A stretch of DNA of 64,000 nt, taken from contig NZ_JADEXS020000001.1 in assembly GCF_015207005.2 (NCBI RefSeq), forward strand, positions 2,294,001 to 2,358,000, read 5' to 3'. Of this stretch, positions 1-9,295 are shown in pieces. Numbering within the stretch: position 1 is the first letter of the stretch; each line of letters opens with the position of its first letter. Position numbers and translations under genes: made by a program. The notes beneath the pieces are model-generated. The model was given only the letters and a program-made list of their open reading frames with translations. It did no database searches and was not told the origin of the DNA. This DNA is from Desmonostoc muscorum LEGE 12446 (GTDB lineage: Bacteria; Cyanobacteriota; Cyanobacteriia; Cyanobacteriales; Nostocaceae).

Positions 1-840
1 TGCGGTACTGCTGGGAATGCTCCAGAGTGCATCAGCAACATTCAATACCGTACTGCTTGAAATGCTCCAGAGTGCGTCGGCAATCGTATTAAAGTTTTGG
101 CTGACTTCTTTATAAACAGCGTCGGCAATCGTCACAAAATTTTGAGTGACTTCATTGTAAAGAGCTTTCGCTATATCAACTGCGGTACTGCTGGGAATGC
201 TCCAGAGTGCATCAGCAACATTCAATACCGTACTGCTTGAAATGCTCCAGAGTGCGTCGGCAATCGTATTAAAGTTTTGGCTGACTTCTTTATAAACAGC
301 GTCGGCAATCGTCACAAAATTTTGAGTGACTTCATTGTAAAGAGCTTTCGCTATATCAACTGCGGTACTGCTGGGAATGCTCCAGAGTGCATCAGCAACA
401 TTCAATACCGTACTGCTTGAAATGCTCCAGAGTGCGTCGGCAATCGTATTAAAGTTTTGGCTGACTTCTTTATAAACAGCGTCGGCAATCGTCACAAAAT
501 TTTGAGTGACTTCATTGTAAAGAGCTTTCGCTATATCAACTGCGGTACTGCTGGGAATGCTCCAGAGTGCATCAGCAACATTCAATACCGTACTGCTTGA
601 AATGCTCCAGAGTGCGTCGGCAATCGTATTAAAGTTTTGGCTGACTTCTTTATAAACAGCGTCGGCAATCGTCACAAAATTTTGAGTGACTTCATTGTAA
701 AGAGCTTTCGCTATATCAACTGCGGTACTGCTGGGAATGCTCCAGAGTGCATCAGCAACATTCAATACCGTACTGCTTGAAATGCTCCAGAGTGCGTCGG
801 CAATCGTATTAAAGTTTTGGCTGACTTCTTTATAAAGAGC
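1..840 (-). repeat. 180-bp perfect tandem repeat array inside the CDS
   Basis: Four full copies (1-180, 181-360, 361-540, 541-720) read as identical, followed by a 120-bp partial copy (721-840) with one base change near 837. Each unit encodes 60 residues made of four 15-residue modules beginning VDIAKALYN, VTIADAVYK, NTIADALWS and LNVADALWS. Diverged 15-residue modules continue to about 960 (IIDVAKVLKNE, LGNIADALYKE). The perfect identity implies recent expansion. The array runs off the left edge, so its copy number is unknown. Confidence 0.97.
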
Positions 841-3735
841 GTCGGCAATATTCCCTAATCCAGCACTGAGTTCGTTTTTTAAAACTTTAGCAACATCAAT
901 TATCCCCATGTCAAATTCTTGGAACAGGAGCTTAGCTACGTCAGCTAATCCAACATTAAGCTTGGTAAATAAAGTCTTAACTGTAAACACTCCCCAATCA
1001 AAAGAATCCCACGTTTGAACTCCGTTCAAATCACCACTATTTACGAGATCAGAAATAATTTGTGGGTTTTCAAGGACTTTTTTGGCAAGTGTTAAAGCAA
1101 AATTTACTGGATTATCAGTGGTCAAGAGTTCAATTGCAGGTGCCAACAAAGTACCCAGAAGCTCTCTAGAAGCTTCAACTGTCGCTCTAGTGCTTAAGAG
1201 TGTAGGAATTTGTCCTTGAGACAAAATCGCTAAAGCAATATTCGCAGTTATCCAATCTTCCGTCGGCTTAGACCAATAGCTAAATGAAGGACTAGAGAGG
1301 TAATCTTTACTAATGAAATTACTAGTTAGAGTAACTCCATTTCTCCGTGGAATATCTGGCAGATTTGGATCATTTGGTGTTAGATGATTAGAAAGATAAA
1401 ATTTTTCGCTGCCTGCTGTATTATGTTTATCACCAAAAGGAAAGAAACTCTCTACACCTGTTGTGTTCCACTGAACCAATTGATAGTCACCGGGTAAATA
1501 CGCCTGTCCTGCCAAGCTAACTAAATCATTGTTAACAATATAATGTGTAACTTTTTCAACGTTTTTTGCGTTAAAATTTGTTAGGGAGGCCACTGAAATT
1601 CCTGGTGAATTCAATGTCACAACCGAACCAAATTTATAGCCTTTACCAGTGAAGTATGCAACCGCTTGCTGAGCATTAGCTCCTCCTAAGCTATATCCAG
1701 TAATATCAACACGCTGATTAATTCCATTGTCTTTCAAAAACTTATTAGCAGCATTAATGAATTCCTGAATTTTAGCAATATTGTTTGAAAATTGATTTTT
1801 CCCTATCCCGGCAGCATTAAGATCATCTAAGATATCCTTCCCCAATCTCTCGTCAGGATTCGTTCCATTAAATACTAAAACAGGCGGGGCACCTGACTCT
1901 GATATAAAACCTGCGGCTTGAAACCCGCTAATTGAATCATCTATATAATCAAATAGTCTATATATTTGTCCTGACGGAGTTTTAATGCCTTCGTTTCCTG
2001 AGGTGCGGGGATCAACATCAAGAGTTTTGTACTTGCCAATTGTTTCCTTAAAGATTATACGATTTAGAAATTCATAATCTGCGTGACTTCCTTGAATTTC
2101 AAGATATGGTTTGATAGTGATAGTAGCACTAGTACTTGCACCTAACACATAGCTATTATTCGTGGTCAAGTTGATGATAACTGATTCTGTTATTTCAAAA
2201 ACTGTGTCATTGATTGGCGTAACATTGACATTGGCTGTAGCTGAACCCGCCGCAAAGGTAACTGTTCCACCCAAATTGCTATAGTCTGTTCCTTTAGTAG
2301 CTGTACCACTGAGGGTATAGTTCACGGTTAAAGCAGCTGCTGTATTGCCGGTGCGTGTGAGGGTAAAGCGTCCAGGATTGGCTGTTTGTCCTGTGGTGGT
2401 TTCTGCTGCACTTGCATCCGTCGCGGCTACCGTAATCGTGGGTAGATCATTATCGCTCAGGGTAACGGTACTCGATTTCGCTGTTCCTAAGTTGTAACCT
2501 GTTCCTGTTGCCAGAGTCAGAATAACGGTTTCATTCAGTTCTACTGCTGTGTCATTGATTGGCGTAACATTGACATTGGCTGTAGCTGAACCCGCCGCAA
2601 AGGTAACTGTTCCACCCAAATTGCTATAGTCTGTTCCTTTAGTAGCTGTACCACTGAGGGTATAGTTCACGATTAAAGCGGCTGCTGTATTGCCGGTGCG
2701 TGTCAGGGTGAAGGTTCCGGGGTTGGGAGTTACACCCGTAGCGGTTTCTCCAGCACTTGCATCGGTAGCGGCAATGGTAATAACGGGAGTTTCATTATCA
2801 GCAATGGTGACGATGGCAGTGGTTGTTGTTCCCAGGGTATAACCTGTGCCTGTTTTTAAGGTGAGAATGGCGGTTTCACTATTCTCAGCAAGGGTGTCAT
2901 CGGTTGGAGTAACTTTTATAGTGGCAGTGTTGGCTCCTGCTGCAAAGCTGACGGTGCCAGTTAAGTTGCTGTAGTCTGTGCCCTTGGTAGCGGTTCCTGA
3001 CAAGGTGTAATTAACGGTTAAGGCTGTGGCTAAATTGCCTGTGCGAGTCAGGGTGAAGGTTCCGGGGTTGGGAGTTATACCTGTAGCGGTTTCGGCTGCA
3101 TTGGCATCGGTGGCTGCAATGGTAATAACGGGAGTTTCAGCAATGGTGGCGTTTGCACGGAGGTTCGGTGCTTGACTCAGGCTATTCGACTGTTCAACCG
3201 CGATCGCTTTACCATCAATAGTAATGAAGCCACGATCATCCTCTGAATTAATCAGCAGCTTCTCTGCATTACTTAGAGGAAGTCCCATCACAGTTGCGGC
3301 GAATAATTCTCCCTCATCTCCAGCAGTATCACTCCCTGGATTAATAAGGGTATCGACAAAGTGTCCGATTTCTTCTAATAAGACACCAGTAATACTTCCC
3401 GTCAGGGTATCAGGATTGCTTGAACCTTGGGAAAGATAGTTTGAAGACAAATAAATTGTGCGAGTCACTTCTGAAAATGCGCCATTTGCACCATTCATGG
3501 AATTACTCAGCAGCACCTGAATAGTCGGTAATTGGCTGAAATCACCCATTCCCCAACTAGAAGATAATGCTTGCAGTCTGCTTAAATCTCTAGTTCCACC
3601 AAAGATTCCCGCCATTTTAGGCATAAAATCGTCACTTTTCGAGGCAGCGATGAGATTGCCGTAAGCATTTTGTAGAGATACTTCAAGATTATTCGCAATT
3701 TCTGTGCCAAAATCGGACTCGTTTCCATTAAACAT
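1..3735 (-). CDS. Large secreted Calx-beta / lipase-like repeat protein (3' end outside window)
   Basis: The minus-strand frame is open from ATG at 3735 to the window edge (1245 codons, no stop seen), so the C-terminus is missing. About residues 1-195 form a cyanobacterial N-terminal domain with LLEEIGHFVD near residue 127, a metzincin-like helix in which the first His of HExxH is Glu. Three Calx-beta domains follow (about 199-540), each with a repeated core (FTLTRTGN, GTATKGTDYSNL). About residues 560-760 look like an alpha/beta-hydrolase of lipase class 3 type, with GYSLGG placing the nucleophile at Ser682 and NNDLVSL as a possible acid motif. The rest is amphipathic 15-residue modules (xxIADALxxxxxxxF), which become perfect 60-residue repeats at the window edge. 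No N-terminal signal peptide is evident, so export by a type I system is inferred. The lipase role is inferred from the motif only. Confidence 0.75.
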   Translation of the reverse strand, partial: MFNGNESDFGTEIANNLEVSLQNAYGNLIAASKSDDFMPKMAGIFGGTRDLSRLQALSSSWGMGDFSQLPTIQVLLSNSMNGANGAFSEVTRTIYLSSNYLSQGSSNPDTLTGSITGVLLEEIGHFVDTLINPGSDTAGDEGELFAATVMGLPLSNAEKLLINSEDDRGFITIDGKAIAVEQSNSLSQAPNLRANATIAETPVITIAATDANAAETATGITPNPGTFTLTRTGNLATALTVNYTLSGTATKGTDYSNLTGTVSFAAGANTATIKVTPTDDTLAENSETAILTLKTGTGYTLGTTTTAIVTIADNETPVITIAATDASAGETATGVTPNPGTFTLTRTGNTAAALIVNYTLSGTATKGTDYSNLGGTVTFAAGSATANVNVTPINDTAVELNETVILTLATGTGYNLGTAKSSTVTLSDNDLPTITVAATDASAAETTTGQTANPGRFTLTRTGNTAAALTVNYTLSGTATKGTDYSNLGGTVTFAAGSATANVNVTPINDTVFEITESVIINLTTNNSYVLGASTSATITIKPYLEIQGSHADYEFLNRIIFKETIGKYKTLDVDPRTSGNEGIKTPSGQIYRLFDYIDDSISGFQAAGFISESGAPPVLVFNGTNPDERLGKDILDDLNAAGIGKNQFSNNIAKIQEFINAANKFLKDNGINQRVDITGYSLGGANAQQAVAYFTGKGYKFGSVVTLNSPGISVASLTNFNAKNVEKVTHYIVNNDLVSLAGQAYLPGDYQLVQWNTTGVESFFPFGDKHNTAGSEKFYLSNHLTPNDPNLPDIPRRNGVTLTSNFISKDYLSSPSFSYWSKPTEDWITANIALAILSQGQIPTLLSTRATVEASRELLGTLLAPAIELLTTDNPVNFALTLAKKVLENPQIISDLVNSGDLNGVQTWDSFDWGVFTVKTLFTKLNVGLADVAKLLFQEFDMGIIDVAKVLKNELSAGLGNIADALYKEVSQNFNTIADALWSISSSTVLNVADALWSIPSSTAVDIAKALYNEVTQNFVTIADAVYKEVSQNFNTIADALWSISSSTVLNVADALWSIPSSTAVDIAKALYNEVTQNFVTIADAVYKEVSQNFNTIADALWSISSSTVLNVADALWSIPSSTAVDIAKALYNEVTQNFVTIADAVYKEVSQNFNTIADALWSISSSTVLNVADALWSIPSSTAVDIAKALYNEVTQNFVTIADAVYKEVSQNFNTIADALWSISSSTVLNVADALWSIPSSTA

Positions 3736-3862
3736 AAGGTTAAAAAATTTCTCTAAGTTGACTAAAGAAAACCCACCTGAATACTTGAGTAATCGGTAAG
3801 TCCTGTGAGCGTTTAATTATTGTGCAGACTTCTTTTTCAGGCACTTTCAAATAAAAAATAGT

Positions 3863-3980
3863 GATACCAATTCTGTATGAAGATCCATAGAAAGAACCCC
3901 ACTGCCTGCGGCACTTTCCCTTAGCAAGGGGAGGTTAGGAGGGGTCAAAATAATGTGCAGCTTCATAGAGAATTGGTATC
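3863..3980. repeat. MITE-like inverted-repeat element
   Basis: GATACCAATTCTGTATGAAG at 3863-3882 is matched in inverted orientation by 3961-3980 (19 of 20 bases). The 118-bp element has no ORF. Its inside (gcctgcggcactttcccttag...) looks like dispersed filler. The 5' ends start GATACCAATT, similar to the TACCATTT ends of the element at 51596-51698. It is a candidate non-autonomous mobile element or a long hairpin. No clear target duplication was seen. Confidence 0.6.
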
Positions 3981-3989
3981 AACTAGTTC

Positions 3990-4049
3990 TTGTGGGGTGG
4001 GCGTCTCGCCCGCCCCTAGCCAAAGGCGGACAAGATGTCCACCCCACAA
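3990..4049. repeat. Palindromic intergenic repeat
   Basis: TTGTGGGGTGG (3990-4000) and CCACCCCACAA (4039-4049) form the outer arms, with GGGCGTCTCGCCC and GGCGGACAAGATGTCC inside. Part of the same sequence recurs at about 23841-23870 (gggcgggcgagacgcccaccccacaag), so it is a dispersed family. The remaining spacer up to 4238 contains no gene that I can support. Confidence 0.6.
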
Positions 4050-4238
4050 AATTGGATCATTTATTTGTTGGAAATCCCTAAAACTGCTTTTCTAAATACT
4101 CTACAGCCTTGTATCAACTTTGTAGGTCGGAAAAGGTCGGGAAAAAGTCGGGTTTTTTTGGTAGATTTACGTAAATTTTTGCGAAAAATCCAGTTTGGCG
4201 TGGGAATATTGTAGTTAACCTGTATTACTACCGAATAA

Positions 4239-7200
4239 ATGACGGTTGATGAAGCGATCGCACTCGTTGAGCAATTATTGAAACGAGGACGCTTAACAAA
4301 GGCGCAACAGCTTGTATTTCGCCACACCTGGGAAGGAAAAACTTACCTAGAAATGGCGCGAGAAGTCACATATGACCCCGGACACATCAAGGACGTTGGT
4401 TCGCAACTATGGCGATCGCTTTCTCAAGCTTTAGGTGAAAAAGTTACTAAGAATAATCTCCACGGTGTCCTGAAGCGAGTCGCACACCATCAAAATCGTG
4501 CAAACACCTCCCCAACCTTCACACCTCACATCGACTGGGGAGAGGCGATCGATGTTTCCCGCTTCTATGGACGTAGCACTGAATTAGAAACCTTGAGTAA
4601 ATGGATTGTGGGCGATTCGCCTAAAGGCGACAGCTACGCTTCACGCTGTCGCCTGATAACTTTACTTGGGATGGGCGGTATTGGTAAAACCACCCTTGCA
4701 GTTAAGGTTGCAGAAGATAACCAACATACGTTTGAATATATTTTTTGGCGTTCTCTACGCAATGCACCGCCTATACAAAATATATTGTTAGACCTAGTTA
4801 AATTTTTATCTAATCAGCAGGAAATAAATTTACTCGACACTAACGAAGCACAACTAGCTTTGTTAATGAAATATTTAACTCTATCACGGTGTTTAATTAT
4901 CTTAGATAACGTTGAAACAGTTCTCGTTAGTGGTGTAAGTGCCGGAAATTACCGAGAAGGATATGAAAATTATGGACAACTATTTCGGTACATTGCTGAA
5001 TTACCCCATCAAAGCTGTTTATTACTAACTAGCCGCGAGAAACCGAAAGGTTTAGGATTTAAAGAAGGGGAAAATTTACCCATTCGTTGTCTTAAAGTTA
5101 CAGGGTTAAGCAACTTGGAAATACACGAAATTTTTCAAGACAAAGGTTTTTCTGCTTCCCCACAACAAGAGGAATTATTAACCGCACGTTATAACGGTAA
5201 TCCCTTAGCTTTAAAGATAGTTGCCAATACAACTCAAGACTTATTTGCTGGAAATATTTTACAATTCCTAGAGTGTGATACCTCTGTTTTTGGTGATATT
5301 TGGGAACTTTTAGACCAACAGTGTAAACGCTTATCTCCTCTAGAAAAACAGGTGATGTGCTGGTTAGCAATTAATCGAGAAGCAGTTTCTCTAGCTGAAT
5401 TACAACAGGATATTGTACCACATATATCGATCCGAGAACTTATTGAATCACTAGAGTCTTTAAAAGCAAGGTCACTAATTGAAACAAGTCATCATGTTGC
5501 TAACCACAGCGTCAACTTTACCCAGCAACCTGTTGTCATGGAATACATCACAGAAAAGTTAGGTATTGCTGTATTTAATGAAATTATCATAGATGTCATT
5601 TCAATTTTTAACTCTTACGCCCTGATTAAAGCTACTGCCAAAGACTATATTCGAGACTCTCAAATTTGCTTATTATTAAAACCATTAATTAATAAATTAA
5701 TAGCACATTATGGCAATAAAAATAGACTAGAAGCTCATATTTATAAACTTATTAATAAAATCCAAATCTCTTACCCAATTCAACCCGGATATGCCGCCGG
5801 AAATCTGATTAATATACTCTGCCATACTGGAGTCAATTTAAAAAATGCAGATTTTTCAAACCTCGCCGTTTGGCAAGCATATCTGAAAAATATTACTTTA
5901 AATCACATTAACTTCCAAAATGCGGATTTATCGAAGTCAGTTTTTACCGAAACTTTTGGCAGTATTTTGGCAGTGGCATTTAGTCCCAATGGAAAAGTTT
6001 TAGCCACTGGTGGCGTTGCAGGTGAAGTTCAATTATGGCAAGTAGCTGACGGAAAACTACTTTCGAGATGGAATGCACATACCCGTTGGATTCTTTCACT
6101 GGCTTTTAGTCCCAATGGTCAAATGTTAGCTACCGGTAGTGATGATAAAAGCCTAAAGCTATGGGATGCCAAAACGGGTATTTGCTTAGAAACATTTCAA
6201 GGGCATACAAGTTGGGTATATGATATTGTCTTCAGTCCGGATAGCCAATCACTTGCAAGCATTGGTGATGAATGCAGTATTAAATTATGGGATATCCGCA
6301 AAGGCAAACTATTAAGGACTTTTACAGGACACAGCACCCAACCCCATTCAATCACCTTCAGTCCTGACGGTCAAATGCTAGCTAGTAGTGCAAATGAAGG
6401 CGCTATTAGGTTGTGGAATGTGCATACAGGTGACTTACTGAAAACTTTCCCAGGACAAAGCAATTTTGTACAGGCTGTTGCCTTTAGTCCTGATGAGAAA
6501 ACTCTTGCGAGTGTCGGCGATGACTATATTATCCAGTTATGGAACGCAATCACCGGCGAACTACTCAATACCTTCCAGGGACATGTTTGTTTTGTGCAAT
6601 CAATCGCCTTTAGCCCTGACGGTAAAACCCTTGCTAGTGCTAGTCATGACAAAACCGTAAAGTTGTGGGATGTGGCTGCGGGTATCTGTAACCAAACATT
6701 GGAATTGCATACTAGTCCAGTTTTGTCAATAGCATTTAGTCCTAATGGGGAAATAATTGCTACCAGCAGTGAAGACCATACTCTTAAGCTATGGGATACT
6801 GTGACGGGGCAATGTATAAGAACTTTCAAAGGATACACCAATGGATTTCGATTAATTGCCTTTAATCCCGACGGAAAAACCTTGGTAAGCGGCAGCGGTG
6901 ACTCTGAGGTGCGATTGTGGGATGTCGAGGGAGGTATATGTCTCCAAACCTTGTCGGGACATACTGCCCCAGTTGTATCGGTTGCCTTTAGTCCGAACGG
7001 CAAGACTTTAGCAAGTGGCTGTACCCTAGTTAAATTATGGGACGCTAGCACGGGTAAATGCCTGAAGACTTTGCACGGACATAGTAATTGGGTTTGGTCA
7101 GTGAATTTTAGTCCTGATGGCAAAACTTTATTGACTGGTAGCGCCGATCGAACTCTGAAATTGTGGGATGTGCAAACAGGTCAATGTTTAAAGACATTAC

Positions 7201-7841
7201 AGGCTCATACTAGCTGGGTTTGGTCTAGTGTTTTTAGTCCTGATGGTCAAACTCTGGCAAGTGCCAGCGGAGACTATACTGCGAAAGTGTGGGATGCTAA
7301 TACAGGTGTATGCTTGATAACACTCGAAGGGCATAACAATAGTGTATTGTCCATCGCCTTCAGTCCTGATGGTAAAATTGCAGCTACCGCCAGCGATGAC
7401 CGCACGATCAAGTTCTGGGACTTAACGAGAGATAATAGCGATTGCCTACCACCCGGTAAATGTATCAAAACCCTAGAAGGCCATAGCAGTGGTGTTTATT
7501 TTGTGACATTTAGCCCCGATGGTTCCCTACTTGCCACAGCCAGTGATGACCAAACAGTGCGGATATGGGACGTAAATACAGGAGAATGTCTAAAAATTTT
7601 AACAGGACATACAAATCGGGTGTGGTCAGTGAAGTTTAGTCCCGACGGTGAGATACTTGGGAGTGCAAGCCACGACGAAACGATTAAACTGTGGAATGTC
7701 AGAACTGGTGAATGCTGCAAAACACTTCAAGCACCACGACCCTACGAAGGAATGAATATTGCCAAAGTGCGAGGGTTAACCGATGCACAGAAAGCTTCGT
7801 TAAGGCTACTAGGCGCAGTTGAAATTGAATCAGAGACTTAA
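4239..7841 (+). CDS. STAND NTPase (NB-ARC type) with 14 WD40 repeats
   Basis: 1200 residues. About residues 1-85 match the helix-turn-helix domain seen at the N-terminus of many cyanobacterial vMAP/STAND proteins (KAQQLVFRHTWEGKTYLEM). The NTPase has Walker A GMGGIGKTT (about 144-152), Walker B CLIILDNVE (about 216-226) and a GNPLALKI motif typical of NB-ARC/AP-ATPases. A pentapeptide-like stretch (NADFSNL, NADLSKS) precedes 14 WD40 repeats (about 575-1165), enough for two seven-bladed propellers. Repeat 9 is shorter and repeat 12 carries a small insert. The tail PYEGMNIAKVRGLTDAQK is a conserved end of this family. STAND proteins of this kind act as sensor switches that oligomerise on ligand binding; some are anti-phage. 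The effector here would be the N-terminal domain or a partner. It ends 4 bp from the convergent Uma2 gene. Confidence 0.9.
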   Translation: MTVDEAIALVEQLLKRGRLTKAQQLVFRHTWEGKTYLEMAREVTYDPGHIKDVGSQLWRSLSQALGEKVTKNNLHGVLKRVAHHQNRANTSPTFTPHIDWGEAIDVSRFYGRSTELETLSKWIVGDSPKGDSYASRCRLITLLGMGGIGKTTLAVKVAEDNQHTFEYIFWRSLRNAPPIQNILLDLVKFLSNQQEINLLDTNEAQLALLMKYLTLSRCLIILDNVETVLVSGVSAGNYREGYENYGQLFRYIAELPHQSCLLLTSREKPKGLGFKEGENLPIRCLKVTGLSNLEIHEIFQDKGFSASPQQEELLTARYNGNPLALKIVANTTQDLFAGNILQFLECDTSVFGDIWELLDQQCKRLSPLEKQVMCWLAINREAVSLAELQQDIVPHISIRELIESLESLKARSLIETSHHVANHSVNFTQQPVVMEYITEKLGIAVFNEIIIDVISIFNSYALIKATAKDYIRDSQICLLLKPLINKLIAHYGNKNRLEAHIYKLINKIQISYPIQPGYAAGNLINILCHTGVNLKNADFSNLAVWQAYLKNITLNHINFQNADLSKSVFTETFGSILAVAFSPNGKVLATGGVAGEVQLWQVADGKLLSRWNAHTRWILSLAFSPNGQMLATGSDDKSLKLWDAKTGICLETFQGHTSWVYDIVFSPDSQSLASIGDECSIKLWDIRKGKLLRTFTGHSTQPHSITFSPDGQMLASSANEGAIRLWNVHTGDLLKTFPGQSNFVQAVAFSPDEKTLASVGDDYIIQLWNAITGELLNTFQGHVCFVQSIAFSPDGKTLASASHDKTVKLWDVAAGICNQTLELHTSPVLSIAFSPNGEIIATSSEDHTLKLWDTVTGQCIRTFKGYTNGFRLIAFNPDGKTLVSGSGDSEVRLWDVEGGICLQTLSGHTAPVVSVAFSPNGKTLASGCTLVKLWDASTGKCLKTLHGHSNWVWSVNFSPDGKTLLTGSADRTLKLWDVQTGQCLKTLQAHTSWVWSSVFSPDGQTLASASGDYTAKVWDANTGVCLITLEGHNNSVLSIAFSPDGKIAATASDDRTIKFWDLTRDNSDCLPPGKCIKTLEGHSSGVYFVTFSPDGSLLATASDDQTVRIWDVNTGECLKILTGHTNRVWSVKFSPDGEILGSASHDETIKLWNVRTGECCKTLQAPRPYEGMNIAKVRGLTDAQKASLRLLGAVEIESET
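4611..4653 (+). repeat. Palindromic repeat translated in frame inside the STAND gene
   Basis: GGCGATTCGCC (4611-4621) is a palindrome, and GGCGACAGC (4626-4634) pairs perfectly with GCTGTCGCC (4645-4653). The stretch encodes GDSPKGDSYASRC just before the hydrophobic strand leading to Walker A. It looks like a dispersed palindromic repeat inserted without breaking the frame. Confidence 0.6.
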
Positions 7842-7845
7842 GTTA

Positions 7846-8421
7846 TCAAAGAATCCCTTGCAAATTCAAGATAAAGCCTGGTAGTACATCCTCCCCTGAT
7901 AACTGATTTGGGGAAATTAGCACTTCCTTTTCTTTTCCTTGGCGATAAATCTCTACTTGCTTTGCTTTAGGGTCAATCAGCCACCCCAAGCGCGTACCAT
8001 TCTCCATATATTCTTGCATTTTGTCTTGGAGAGACTTGAGCGTGTCAGAATCAGACCGCAGTTCTACTACAAAGTCGGGACAAATGGGAGGAAAAGTCTT
8101 TCTTTCTTCAGGAGCTAGTGCTTCCCACCGCTCTAAAGGAATCCAAGCCGCATCAGGCGATCGCAAAGCTCCATTGGGAAGCTGAAACATAGTTGAAGAG
8201 TCAAAAGCTTCTCCAGTTTCGTCTTCATCCGTCCAAGTTCCCAAACGTTGGGTTAACCTGCGGTTTCGACTACCAGTTTCTCCACCAGTCGGCGCCATGA
8301 CAACTAATTCTCCTAATGCAGTGCGTTCCAGTTTAGCATCAGGGTTGACTCGACATAGTTGATAAAACTGCTCAGCAGTGAGATTGATTACTGGTTCTAA
8401 GTTCAGGGTAATGGCAGTCAT
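7846..8421 (-). CDS. Uma2 family (DUF820) putative restriction endonuclease-like protein
   Basis: About 191 residues from the ATG at 8421, chosen because GGAGAAG lies 3 bp upstream; an in-frame ATG at 8445 would add 8 residues without a good ribosome site. Family motifs visible are the PD-(D/E)XK-like core PDFVVELRSDSD, the following KMQEYMENGTRLGWLIDP, and FDSSTMFQLPNGALRSPDAAWI. Uma2 proteins are abundant in cyanobacteria. They share the nuclease fold, but their cellular role is not established. The gene is convergent with the STAND gene, with only 4 bp between stops. Confidence 0.9.
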   Translation of the reverse strand: MTAITLNLEPVINLTAEQFYQLCRVNPDAKLERTALGELVVMAPTGGETGSRNRRLTQRLGTWTDEDETGEAFDSSTMFQLPNGALRSPDAAWIPLERWEALAPEERKTFPPICPDFVVELRSDSDTLKSLQDKMQEYMENGTRLGWLIDPKAKQVEIYRQGKEKEVLISPNQLSGEDVLPGFILNLQGIL

Positions 8422-8452
8422 AGCTTCTCCCATCTTCATAATCACATAATAA

Positions 8453-8545
8453 CTGGAGAGAGGATGAGGGGGCAGGGGAGGCAGGGGGAGAATAACTTTT
8501 ACTCTTAACTCTTAACTCCTAACTCCTAACTCCAAACTCCCGTTC
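8453..8545. repeat. Low-complexity heptanucleotide repeat spacer
   Basis: GGGGGCAGGGGAGGCAGGG is followed by repeated TTAACTCC/TAACTCC heptamers, the short tandem repeats typical of Nostocales spacers. It lies between the divergent Uma2 and response-regulator genes. Confidence 0.7.
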
Positions 8546-8599
8546 AATGCCTGTCAAGTTTCGCTAAATTGGAAAAAGGTAAATTTAAGGATATTTTCA

Positions 8600-9295
8600 A
8601 TGTCAGCACAATTGTTACTGGTGGATGATGAACCAGGCATACGGGAAGCCGTGAAAGATTATTTGCAAGAGAGCGGTTTCAGCGTTCAAATCGCCAGTAA
8701 CGCCGTTGAGGGTTGGGAATTGATGCAGGTGAATACACCCGATCTAGTGATTTCCGATGTGATGATGCCCCAGGTGGATGGCTATCAGTTCCTGAAGCAA
8801 CTGCGAGAAGATCCTCGTTTCCAAGCACTCCCCGTAGTATTTTTAACTGCTAAGGGGATGACAGGCGATCGCATCCAAGGCTATCAAGCTGGTGTTGATG
8901 CTTATCTACCCAAACCCTTCGATCCAGATGAGTTAGTCGCCATAGTCGAAAATTTGCTAGCCCGCCGCAACGCCAAAGCTGCAACTACGGGAGATGACAC
9001 TGAAACCCCTGATATTGCTGAACTTGCCAATCAAATTGCCCAAATCAAGGCGTTATTAACTCAAAGAAATGCCATTTCCCAATCGCCAGCCCCTTTCAAA
9101 ATTGATTTGACCCCCAGAGAACAAAGTGTTTTAAACTTAGTCGCCCAAGGGTTGATGAACAAAGAAATCGCCCGTCGTTTGGAAACCAGCGTCCGCAACG
9201 TAGAAAAATACGTCAGCCGTTTGTTTAGTAAAACCGGCACCAATAGCCGTACAGAGTTAGTTCGTTTTGCTCTAGAACACGGTCTTGCTAAATAG
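8600..9295 (+). CDS. NarL/LuxR-type response regulator (Ycf29/TctD-like)
   Basis: 231 residues. The receiver domain (about 1-125) has the acidic pair D9 D10, the phospho-acceptor D53 (VISDVMMPQVDG), T/AKG and the conserved Lys in YLPKPF. A linker leads to a LuxR-type helix-turn-helix (about 165-231: LTPREQSVLNLVAQGLMNKE). This architecture matches the Ycf29-like regulators of cyanobacteria and red-algal plastids. No histidine kinase is adjacent, so it is an orphan regulator and its signal is unknown. AAGGA lies about 11 bp before the ATG. Confidence 0.88.
   Translation: MSAQLLLVDDEPGIREAVKDYLQESGFSVQIASNAVEGWELMQVNTPDLVISDVMMPQVDGYQFLKQLREDPRFQALPVVFLTAKGMTGDRIQGYQAGVDAYLPKPFDPDELVAIVENLLARRNAKAATTGDDTETPDIAELANQIAQIKALLTQRNAISQSPAPFKIDLTPREQSVLNLVAQGLMNKEIARRLETSVRNVEKYVSRLFSKTGTNSRTELVRFALEHGLAK

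Noticed and set aside
6466..7720. ORFs on both strands inside the WD40 region
   Set aside because: They are shadows created by the repetitive WD40 coding sequence.
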